A stretch of 64,000 bases of DNA from Nannocystis bainbridge (GTDB taxonomy: Bacteria > Myxococcota_A > Polyangia > Nannocystales > Nannocystaceae): NCBI RefSeq assembly GCF_028368995.1, contig NZ_JAQNDL010000001.1, forward strand, positions 1,488,001 to 1,552,000. The letters run 5' to 3'. The notes beneath the pieces were generated by a model, which had not been told where the DNA came from, did not search any database, and saw only the letters and a list, made by a program, of their open reading frames with translations. The translations under genes and the position numbers were made by a program. This document shows positions 16,725 to 28,700 of the stretch, piece after piece. Numbering within the stretch: the stretch's first letter is position 1; every line of letters starts with the position of its first letter.

Positions 16725-19700
16725 ATGAGCATGCACGACGAGAGCCGGGACGTTCGAGGGTTCGAGCCGAGGACTGAACAGAATGTCGCTGCGCAGCAGG
16801 ATGCAGGCAGCCCCGCCGACGCGGGGGACGTGCTCCGCTGGGCCGGCATGGCCGACCCGAACAGCCCGATCGGTCGCCTGCCTCAGTTCGCCTCGGACGA
16901 GCTGCGTCAGCTTGCGGCGTGGAACGACACGGCGGTGGCGTATCCACCGGCGCGGTGCATCCACCAGCTCTTTGAAGATCAGGCCGCGCGCACGCCCGAC
17001 GCCGTGGCGCTGGTGTTCGGCGATCAGCGACTGTCGTACCACGAGCTCGACGAGCGCGCGAACCAGCTGGCCCATCACCTCTGCGGGCTGGGCGTCAGCC
17101 CGGAGGTACTGGTCGGACTGTGTGTCGAGCGCTCGCTCGAGATGGTCGTCGGCCTGCTGGCGATCCTCAAGGCAGGCGGGGCCTATGTGCCGCTCGACCC
17201 GGGCTATCCGCGCGAGCGGCTGGCCTTCATGCTGAAGGACGCGCGGCCCGCCGTGCTGCTCACGCAGGCGCACCTGCGAGACAGCCTCCCGCCGCACGAC
17301 GTTGCGATCGTGCAGCTCGACGAGGGCGATTGGCAGCACCAGCCGCGTACGCCTCCTGCGGTCGACGTCGGCCCCGATCACGCGATCTACGTCATCTATA
17401 CCTCGGGCTCGACCGGGCAGCCCAAGGGCGTGCTCAACACCCATCGTGGCCTCTACAACCGCCTGCGCTGGATGCAGCGGGCCTACGGTCTGAAGGCGAG
17501 CGACGCGATCTTGCAGAAGACGCCGCTGTCGTTCGACGTGTCCGGCTGGGAGCTGTGGTGGCCGCTCATCGAGGGCGCCCGCATGGTGATCGCCGCGCCC
17601 GAGGGGCACAAGGATCCGCGTTACCTCGCGGCGATCCTCGCGGCGGCCGACGTCACCGTGGTCCATTTCGTGCCGTCGATGCTCGCCGTGTTCCTGGCCG
17701 CGACCGAGCCCCGCGAGCGCGCTTCGCTGCGCCTCGTGTTCGCCAGCGGCGAGGCCTTGCCCGAGCACCTGCGCGCCGCCTGGTATGCGGGCAACCGCGG
17801 CGAGCTCCACAACCTCTACGGCCCCACCGAGGCCGCCATCGACGTCACGAGCCACGCCTGCCGGCCCGACGAGACGGGGCCGGTGCCGATCGGCAAGCCG
17901 ATCGACAACACCCGCACCTACGTGCTCGACGCTGCATTTCGGCCGGTCCCCGTCGGCGTCGCTGGGGAGCTGTATCTCTCGGGCGTCCAGCTCGCGCGCG
18001 GCTACCTTCATCGCCCAGGACTCACGGCGGAGCGATTCGTGCCCGATCCGCTCGTGCCCGGCGCTCGGATGTACCGCACCGGCGACCTTGCCCGCTTTCG
18101 CGACGATGGCGCGCTCGAGTTCCTCGGCCGCATCGACCACCAGGTCAAGATCCGCGGCTTCCGCATCGAGCTCGGCGAGATCGAGGCCGCCATCGCCGCG
18201 CATCCCTCGGTGCGCGACTGCGTCGTCGTGGCGCGCGAGGATGCAACCGGTGACAAGCGGCTGGTGGCTTACGTGGTCGGCAAAGACGCCACCGCGAGCG
18301 AGCTGCGAGAGCGCCTCGGCGCGACGGTGCCGGAGTACATGGTGCCCTCGGCGTTCGTCTTCCTCGACGCGCTGCCGCTCAATCCCAGCGGCAAGGTCGA
18401 TCGCAAGGCCCTGCCCGCCCCCGAAACGACGCGTAGCGCGACAGAGACCTACGTCGCGCCGCGCACCGACGTCGAGCGCGCCCTCGTGGCCATCTGGGAG
18501 GAGCTGCTCGAGGTCCGCCCCATCGGCGTGCGCGATGATTTCTTCCTGCTGGGTGGTCATTCGCTGCTCGCCTTTCGCGTCCTGTCCGCCATCCAGGCCC
18601 GATTCGGGAGCGCGCCGAGCCTGACCGCGCTGCTTCGCAACCCGACGATCGAGGCGCTGGCGGTGCTCTGGGACCCGCGGGCAGAGCGACCGGCGCCCCC
18701 GATCAGCCTATTGCCGCGAGCGGACGGCGAGGCGCCGTTCGCGGGCCTGTCGGGCACGGAGCGGCGGATCTGGTTCCTCGAGAAGCTGTCGCCGCAGGCG
18801 CGGTCGTACCAGATCCCGCACGTGTTCGAGGTTGCGTCCGCGCTGTGTGTCCGGGCCCTGCGGGACAGCGTGGACGCGTTGGTCTTGCGTCACGCGATCC
18901 TCCGTACGACCTATCCGGAGGTCGACGGCGCGCCGCGGCGAGAAGTGGCGGACGACGTGTCGATCCCGATCCGCGTCGAGGACGTCTCGGCGCTGCCCGC
19001 AGCGCAGCGCGATCCGGCGTTGCGGGCCATGCTCGCCGCGGAGGTGGAGTCCCGCTTCGACCTCGAGCGCGGGCCCCTGACCCGGGTCCTGGCCGTGACG
19101 ACCGCCGCGGACCGGCACGTCGTCGTCGTGCATCAGCATCACATCATCACCGACGAGTGGTCCTGGGGGCTGCTGCTCGCGGAGCTGTCGTCCCTTTACG
19201 AAGCATCGCGCCGCGGGCAGACGACCGCGCTGGCTCCCCTCGCCTACCAGTATTCGGATTATGCGCGTGCAGAGCGAGCGGCGCTCGCGGGCGACGGGTT
19301 GGCGGCGTCGCGGGCCTACTGGAAGCAGGCCCTCGTCGAAGTCCCGCGGCTCGACCTCTCGATCGTCGCTCCCGCTGCGGGAGCGGTCTCGGGGCCCGAA
19401 GGTTTTGTCTCGCTCCGCCTGTCGCCAGAGGCGAGCCGCCAGCTCCAGGCGCTCGCCCACGAGAGCGCCGCGACCCCCTTCATGGCCTGGTATGCCGCGC
19501 TCGCGGCTGTGCTGTCGCGCTACAGCGGCCAGCAGGACTTCGGGCTCGGCGCGGTGGTGGCCAACCGCCAGATCGCCGGGACCGAGGGGATGCTGGGGTT
19601 CTTCACCAACACGGTGGTGCTGCGCACCGACCTCGCGGGCGATCCGACCTTCGCCGAGCTGCTCGCGCGGGCGCGACGGACCGCGCTCGATGCCTACGAG

Positions 19701-22700
19701 CACCAGGCGCTGCCTTTCGACGTCGTCGTGCAAGATCAGGGGCTGGCGCGACAGGCCGGAGAGAATCCGCTGTTCGACGTCACCTTCTTCGAGGTGACGC
19801 CGCCGACGACGGGCGCCGCGGCCGGCTGGTCGCCGCGCCTCGGCGCGGTGCCGGAGGGCGTGACTACCGCCAAGAATGCGCTGGCAGTGTCGGTGCAGCA
19901 CACGGCCGAGGGGACTGTCGTCGAAGTCCTGTACGACACCACACGCGTCTCGAGAATCGCGGCCGAGCGGTTGTGTGGGCACCTGAGCACGCTGGTCACC
20001 GACGCCGCCGCGCATCCGGACCGACGGGTCTCCGAGCTCGAGCTGCTGACCGACGAAGAGATCGAGAAGCTCGCGGCTTGGAACGACTCGCCGCCGACCG
20101 ATCCTGCCGCGCGGTGCATTCACGAATTGATCGCCGAGCAGGCGGTCAGAGCACCGCAGGCCGTGGCGCTCGAGCAGGACGGGCAGCCGCTGAGTTACGG
20201 CGAATTCGAGGCACAGGTCAACCGGCTGGCGCACCACCTGCGCGCGCTCGGCGTCGGGCCCGAGGTCCGCGTCGCTTTGTGCGTGCAGCGATCGTTCGAC
20301 ATGGTGATCGGCCTGGTCGCCATCCTGAAGGCCGGGGGCGCCTTTGTGCCACTCGATCCCTCGTATCCGCCGGACCGGCTCTCGCTGCTGCTGGCCGAGG
20401 CGGGGGCGCCGGTACTGCTGACGCACGCGGCCATCGAGGGTCGTCTCGCAACACCAAACGTGACGGTGGTGCGCCTCGATGTCGACGCGGCGCAGTGGGC
20501 CTCGTTACCCACCACCCCGCCCGCGAGCGGCGTGACCCTCGACCACGCCAACTACGTCGTCTTCACCTCGGGCTCCACCGGCAAGCCCAAGCCGGTGATC
20601 AACGAACATCGAGGCCTCGCCGCCCGCGTCGCCTTCCAGCGCCGGCACATAGCAGTCCACCCCGGCGATCGAATCCTCTTCAGCGCCGCCATCGCTTTTG
20701 ACGGCGCGATCGTCGACTGGATGCTCTCGCTGTGCAACGGCGCCACCTGCGTGTTGCCCAGCAACGCCCTCGACGCCGTCGAGGGCATCGCCGAGTGCCT
20801 CGAGCACCGCGCCATCACCTTCTCCTTCATCCCGCCTGCGATGCTGCGTGTGCTCCGCTGCCGCGCGCCGGCGCTGCGCCACATCACCCTCGCGGGTGAC
20901 AAGACATCGCCCGCGCTGGTGGCTCAGTGGGCCGAGGGCCGCCAGGTCCTCAACTCCTACGGCCCCACCGAATTCAGCATCTTCGCTGCGCAGGCCTGGT
21001 TTGATCCGTCGCGGCCGGAGCGGTTCTCGATCGGCCGGCCCGTGCATGGCGTTCGAATCCACCTGCTCGATGGCAAGATGCGACAGGTCCCGATCGGCAT
21101 GCCGGGTGAGATCCACCTCGCCGGCGTCGGCCTGGCCCGCGGTTATTTGAATCGCCCCGCCATGACCGCCGAGCGGTTCTTGCCGGATCCCTTCGCGAGC
21201 CAGCCCGGCGCCCGCATGTATTGCACCGGCGACCTCGCCCGCTGGAACGAGGACGGGGAGCTCGAGTTCCTCGGCCGCGTCGATCATCAGGTCAAGATCC
21301 GCGGCTTCCGCGTCGAGCTCGGCGAGGTCGAGGCGGCGCTCGCGTCTCACCCCGCGGTCGCATCGTCCGTCGTCGTCGCGCGCGAGGACTCGCCGGGCAG
21401 CACCCGCCTCGTCGCCTATGTCGTGGCGAAGCACGAGGCGCTCACGGCGGCCTCGCTGCGCGAGCACCTGCGAGGCGACCTGCCCGACTACATGCTCCCG
21501 TCGGCGTTCGTCTTCCTCGACGCCCTGCCGCTGTCCAACAACGGCAAGATCGATCGCAAGGCCCTGCCCGCTCCCGAGGCGATGCGCGGCGCCGACGAGG
21601 CCTTCGTCGCTCCGCGCACCGCAGCGGAGCGAGCGCTCGCCGAGGTCTGGTCGGAGGTGCTGCGCATCGCGGCGGTGGGGCTCCACGACAACTTCTTCGC
21701 CCTGGGCGGAGACTCGATCCTGGCGATCCAGGTGGTCGGCCGGGCCAAGCGAGCCGGCTTGCACGTGACAGTGCGCGACATGTTCATGCACCAGACGGTC
21801 GCGGAGTTGGTGCAGGTGGCGCGCAGCTCGAGCGCGGCCGTGGCCGAGCAGGCGGTGACCGGCACGGCCGCGCTGACGCCGAGCCAGCAGTGGTTTTTCA
21901 GCAAGAACCCCGAGGAGGCCCACCACTTCAATCAGGCCTGGATGTGGACACCGTCGCCCGCGCTGTCGCCCGCGCTCGTGGCCGAGGCGCTGCAGGTCGT
22001 CTTGCGGCAGCACGACGCGCTGCGCTTGCGGTATGATCATAGTGAATCCGGGTGGGTCCAGATCCACGCGGAGGACGCGGCGCTGCCGCTCGCGCGCATC
22101 GACCTCTCGGCGCTGCCACCCGACGTGCGCAGGGCGGCCGTGGAGGCGTCGGCGGACGACCTGCAAGGCAGCCTGTCGCTGTCCGCGGGTCCGGTGGCCC
22201 GCGCGGCGTGGCTGGACCTGGGCGAGCAGGGCACGCGGCTGCTGCTCGTGGTGCACCACCTCGTGGTGGACGGGGTGTCTTGGCGGATCTTGCACGAGGA
22301 CCTGGAGCGCGTGTGCGAGGCCCTGCTGGCCGGACGGACCCCGGCGCTCGCTGCCAAGACGACCTCGTTCCGGCAGTGGTCGGAGCGGCTTCACACATTC
22401 GTCGCCGCCGGCGGCCTGTCGCAGGAGCTGGACTTCTGGCGAGCCCAGTGCGCGCGCGGCATCACGCCGCTGCCGCGAGATCGCGAGGCGGCGCCGGGCA
22501 CCGTCGGTGACAGTCGCACGGTCGACGTGGAGCTGTCCGAGGCAGAGACCCGGGCGCTGCTTCACGACGTGAGCGCGGCCTACCGCACCGAGATCAATGA
22601 TGTCCTGCTCTCGGCGCTCGCGGCGGCGCTGAGCAAGTTCTGCGACACGGACACGGTGTGCGTCACCCTCGAGGGGCACGGCCGCGAGGCGCTGATCGAG

Positions 22701-25700
22701 GACGTGGAAGTGTCCCGCACCGTCGGCTGGTTCACTTCGATGTTCCCGGTGTGGCTGACGGTCCCGGCGACCGACGACCCCGGGACATTGCTGAAGGGGA
22801 TCAAGGAGCAGCTCCGCTCGGTGCCGAACCGGGGCGTCGGCTACGGCTGGCTGCGGTACGCACATTCGGACGAGGCGGTGCGCGCCGCACTCTCGGTCGA
22901 TCCGCCGGTGGTGTTCAACTACCTCGGGCAGTTCGACATGGGGACGCAAGGCCGGTCGATGTTCGCACCGGCGGCGGAGCCGACGGGGAGGACCACGAGC
23001 TCGCGAATGGCGCTGTGGCACGCGCTGGCGGTGAACGGCGGCGTGTGGCAGGGCCGGCTGCGGTTCGAATGGACGTACAGCGCGGCGATTCACGACGAAG
23101 CGACGGTGGCGCGGCTCGCCGCGCGGTTCGTCGCCTCGCTGCGGCGAATCATCGATCATTGCGCGGCGGGCGAAGCGTTCGGATACACGCCCTCGGACTT
23201 CCCGCTGGCGCGGATCGAGCAACCAGCCCTGGACGGACTGTTCGGGGCGATGCGCGACGTCGAGAGCGTCTACCCGCTTTCGCCGCTGCAGGCTGGGCTG
23301 CTTTTCCACGCCCTGAACGAGCCGGAGTCGCCGACCTACACCGTCCAGCTCGCGCTGCAATTGGGCGGCGACGTCGACGCGACGGCGCTCGAGAGCGCGT
23401 GGAAGACCGTGCTCGCGCGCCACGCGGTGTATCGCACGGCCTTCTTGTGGCAGGGGGTCCCGGAGCCGCTGCAGGTGGTGCGGAGGAGCGTCGAATTCGC
23501 GATGCCGACGCACGACTGGTCCTCGCTGGAAGTCGCCGAGGCGGAGGCGCGGTGGGAGGCGCTGCGGCGCGAGGAGCGGGCGGCCGGCTTCGATCTGGGG
23601 CGGGCCCCGCTGGCGCGAGTCGTGCTCGTGCGTTTGCCTGGCGGCCGGACGTGGATGCTCAAGACGACGCATCACATCCTGGCCGACGGCTGGTCGATGC
23701 CGGTCGTGCTCGGCGAGCTGCAGGCCGCCTATGCCGCGAACCGGGGCGGGCGCCGGCTCGCGCTGCCGGAGCCGGTGGCCTACGAGCGGTACATCGCCTG
23801 GCTCGCGACGCGCGACCAGGCGGCGTCGTCGGCGTTCTTCGCAGCGTACCTGGCCGGCGTCGAGGAGCCGACCCGGCTGCCGTTCCCGCCGCCCGCACAG
23901 GCGCCCGCAGAGGCGACGCGAGAGCACGAGCAGCGGGATGCCTCGCTGACCGCGGCCGAGACCGAGGCGCTCACGGCCTTTGCGCGGCGGCACGGGCTGA
24001 CCCTGAACACGGTGGTGCAAGGGGCGCTCGCGCAGCTCCTCGGCCGCACCACGGGGCGCACGGATGTCGTCTTCGGCGTGACGACCTCCGGTCGCAGCGC
24101 GCCGCTCCGCGGCATCGAGCGGATGGTGGGCCTGTTCATCAACACGTTGCCGCTGCGGGCCCGCTGGTCCGGCTCGGAGATCGTGCTCGAATGGCTGCAG
24201 CGACTGCAAGCCGAGCAGGTCGAGCTGCGCGTGCACGAGGCGACCCCGCTTTACGAGGTGCAGCGCGCGAGCGCGGTGGGTGGCGGTCGCGCGCTGTTCG
24301 ACACGCTGCTGGTGTTCGAGAACTACCCGGTGGACGAGGCGGCGCAGCAGGCCGAGGCCCTGCCGATCGTGGACTTCCAGGCCTTCGAGCAGACGAGCTA
24401 TCCGCTGGCCATCACGGTGGCGGTGGGGACGACCCTCGACCTGCGCTGGATGTGGGAACCCGCGGCGCTGCGCGGCGAGGACATCGAGCAGCTGTGGGGG
24501 CACCTGCGAACGGTCCTCCTCGACATGGTCGCGCACCCGGGCAGGCGCTTGTCCGAGCTCGGCCTGCTGACAGAGGCGGAGCACGCGACGCTGGCGGCGT
24601 GGAACGACACGGTGGTGGCGTATCCGCCGGCGCGGTGCATCCACGCGCTGTTTGAAGAACAGGCCGCGCGCACGCCCGACGCCGTGGCGCTGGTGTTCGG
24701 CGATCAGCGACTGTCGTACCGCGAGCTCGACGAGCGCGCGAACCAGCTGGCCCATCACCTCTGCGGGCTGGGCGTCAGCCCGGAGGTACTGGTCGGACTG
24801 TGTGTCGAGCGCTCGCTCGAGATGGTCGTCGGCCTGCTGGCGATCCTCAAGGCGGGCGGGGCCTATGTGCCACTCGACCCGGGCTATCCGCGCGAGCGGC
24901 TGGCCTTCATGCTGAAGGACGCGCGGCCCGCCGTGCTGCTCACGCAGGCGCGCCTGCGAGACAGCCTCCCGCCGCACGACGTTGCGACCGTGCAGCTCGA
25001 CGAGGGCGATTGGCAGCGTCAACCGCGTACGTCCCCGGCGGTCGACGTCGGCCCCGATCACGCGATCTACGTCATCTACACCTCGGGCTCGACCGGGCAG
25101 CCCAAGGGCGTGCTCAACACGCATCGCGGCCTCTACAACCGCCTGCGCTGGATGCAGCGGGCCTACGCTCTGAAGGCGAGCGACGCGATCTTGCAGAAGA
25201 CGCCGCTGTCGTTCGATGTGTCCGGCTGGGAGCTGTGGTGGCCGCTCATCGAGGGCGCCCGCATGGTGATCGCCGCGCCCGAGGGGCACAAGGATCCGCG
25301 CTACCTCGCGGCCGTCCTCGCGGCGGCCGACGTCACCGTGGTCCACTTCGTGCCGTCGATGCTCGCCGTGTTCCTGGCGGCGACCGAGCCCCGCGAGCGC
25401 GCTTCGCTGCGCCTCGTGTTCGCCAGCGGCGAGGCGTTGCCCGAGCACCTGCGCGCCGCCTGGTATGCGGGCAACCGCGGTGAGCTCCACAACCTCTACG
25501 GCCCCACCGAGGCCGCCATCGACGTCACGCGCCACGCCTGCCGGCCCGACGAGACGGGGCCGGTGCCGATCGGCAAGCCGATCGACAACACCCGCACCTA
25601 CGTGCTCGACGCTGCATTTCGGCCGGTCCCCGTCGGCGTCGCTGGGGAGCTGTATCTCTCGGGCGTCCAGCTCGCGCGCGGCTACCTTCATCGCCCAGGA

Positions 25701-28700
25701 CTCACGGCGGAGCGATTCGTGCCCGATCCGCTCGTGCGCGGCGCTCGGATGTACCGCACCGGCGACCTTGCCCGCTTTCGCGACGACGGCGCGCTCGAGT
25801 TCCTCGGCCGCATCGACCACCAGGTCAAGATCCGCGGCTTCCGCATCGAGCTCGGCGAGATCGAGGCCGCCATCGCCGCGCATCCCTCGGTGCGCGACTG
25901 CGTGGTCGTGGCGCGCGAGGATGCCACCGGCGACAAGCGGCTGGTGGCTTACGTGGTCGGCGACCAAGCCATCGTGAGCGAGCTGCGAGAGCGCCTCGGC
26001 GCGACGGTGCCGGAGTACATGGTGCCCTCGGCGTTCGTCTTCCTCGACGCGCTGCCGCTCAATCCCAGCGGCAAGGTCGATCGCAAGGCCCTGCCCGCCC
26101 CCGACGCGAGCCGCGGTCCGGCCGAGACGTTCACGGCGCCGCGCACCGACGTCGAGCGCGCCCTCGTGGCCATCTGGGAGGAGCTGCTCGAGGTCCGCCC
26201 CATCGGCGTCCGCGATGATTTCTTCGCGCTCGGCGGCCACTCGCTGCTGGCGGTGCGCGTCGTCTCGGCGGTGAAGGCTCGGCTCGGGTTCGGGCTGACG
26301 CTCGCCACCTTGCTGCGACGACCGACGATCGCGGCCCTGGCGGCGTCACTCGCCGGGATCGAGACACAACCGGGACCCGCGCTCTCGCCCGCCCCGCGCG
26401 GCGCGGCCGAGCCCGCGTACGACGGCCTCTCGGGGACCGAGCGGCGGATCTGGTTCGTCGACAAGCTCGCGCCCGAGGCCCGGTCGTACCAGGTCCCGCA
26501 CGTGTTCGTCGTCCGCGGCGCGCTCTCGCTGCCGGCGCTGCGCCAAAGCGTGGAGCGGCTGGCGGAGCGGCAGGAGATCTTGCGCACCACCTACCCCGAG
26601 GTCGACGGCGCGCTGATGCGAAGGGTGGCGGACAGTGTGGCGATCCCGCTGCGCGTGGAGGACGTCTCGGCGCTGTCCGATTCGGCGCGAGAGGTGGCCC
26701 TGCGCGCCCACCTCGAGGCCGAGATCGCCGTCCCCTTCGATCTCGCGACCGGCCCGCTGACGCGCGCCCTGGTCGTGAGCCTGGCGGCCGAGCACCACGT
26801 CGTGCTCGTCCTTCAGCACCACATCATCACCGACGAGTGGTCCAGCGGCGTGCTGCTGTCCGAGCTCTCACGCCTTTACGAGGCGTGCTGCCGCGGCGAG
26901 GCGGCGGAGCTGCCGGCGCTCGCCTACCAGTTCGCCGACTACGCCCGCGCCGAGCAAGCGGCGCTCACGACCGGTGGCTTCGCGGCGTCTCGGGCGTACT
27001 GGAAGCACCAGCTCGCGGGCGTGCCGCGGCTCGAGCTGCCCATCGTTCGCACCGGCCCGGAGCGCGGCCCCGAGGCGAGCGTCACGCTCGGCGTCCCGCC
27101 GGCGGCGAGCCGCGCCTTGCAAGCGCTCGCGCGCGACCACGGATGCACGCCCTTCATGGCCTGGTACGCGGCGCTCACGGCGGTGCTGTCGCGCTACAGC
27201 GGCCAGACGGACTTCGGGCTCGGCGCGGTGATCGCCAACCGCGAGGTCGCGGGCACGGCCGATTTACTCGGGTTCTTCACCAACACGGTGGCGCTGCGCA
27301 CCGACCTCGCGGGCGACCCGAGCTTCGCCGAGCTGCTCGCGCGGGCGCGACGCACTGCCCTCGATGCCTACGAGCACCAGGCGCTGCCGTTCGACGTCGT
27401 CGTGCAAGAGCAGGGGCTGGCGCGACAGGCCGGAGAGAATCCGCTGTTCGACGTGACCTTCTTCGAGGTGACGCCAGCGAAGGGCGACGCCGCGGCCGGC
27501 TGGTCGCCGATTTCCGGTCCGGTGCCGCGAGGTGTGACGACGGCCAAGAATGCGCTGGCCGTGTCCGTGCAGCACACGGCCGAGGGGACTGTCGTCGAGG
27601 TGCTGTACGACACCACACGCGTCTCACGAGTCGCGGCCGAGCGGTTGTGCGGGCACCTGAGCACGCTGGTGACCGACGCCGCTGCGCATCCGAATCGACG
27701 GGTCTCCGAGCTCGATCTGCTGACGGATGAGGAGACCGAGAAGCTCGCCGCGTGGAACGACACGCCACGCACCGATCCTGCCGCACGATGCATTCACGAG
27801 TTGATCGCCGAGCAGGCGGTCAGAGCACCGCAGGCCGTCGCGCTCGAGCAGGACGGGCAGCCGCTGAGTTATGGCGAATTCGAGGCACAGGTCAACCGGC
27901 TGGCGCACCACCTGCGCGCGCTCGGTGTCGGGCCCGAGGTCCGTGTGGTCCTCTGCGTCGAGCGATCGTTCGACATGGTGATCGGTCTGGTCGCCATCCT
28001 GAAGGCCGGGGGCGCCTTCGTGCCGCTCGACCCCTCGTATCCATCGGACCGGCTCTCGCTGCTGCTGGCCGAGGCCGGCGCGCCGGTACTGCTGACGCAC
28101 GCGGCCATCGAGGATCGTCTCGCAACACCAAACGTGAAGGTGGTGCGCCTCGATGTCGACGCGGCGCAGTGGGCCTCGCAACCGAGCACGCCGCCCGCGA
28201 GCGGCGTGACCCTCGACCACGCCAACTACGTCGTCTTCACCTCGGGCTCCACTGGCAAGCCCAAGCCGGTAGTCAACGAGCATCGAGGCCTCGCCGCCCG
28301 CGTCGCCTTCCAGCGCCGGCACATCGTCGTCCATCCCGGCGATCGCATCCTCTTCAGCGCCGCGATCGCCTTTGACGGCGCGATCGTCGACTGGATGCTC
28401 TCCCTCTGCAACGGCGCCACCTGCGTATTGCCCAGCAACGCCCTCGATGCCGTCGAGGGCATCGCCGAGTGCCTCGAGCACCGCGCCATCACCTTCTCCT
28501 TCATCCCGCCTGCGATGTTGCGTGTGCTCCGCTGCCGCGCGCCGGCGCTGCGTCACATCACCCTCGCGGGTGACAAGACATCACCCTCACTGGTGGCTCA
28601 GTGGGCCGAGGGCCGACAGGTCCTCAACTCCTACGGCCCCACCGAGTTCAGCATCTTTGCGGCCCAGGCCTGGTTCGATCCGTCGCGCCCGGAGCGGTTC

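Noticed and set aside
20505..26240. Long antisense open frame across the NRPS gene (1911 codons); similar at 30015-33914 and 16713-18560
   Set aside because: The peptides are His/Arg/Asp-rich shadows of the NRPS reading frame caused by high GC; the sense strand has complete NRPS motifs.
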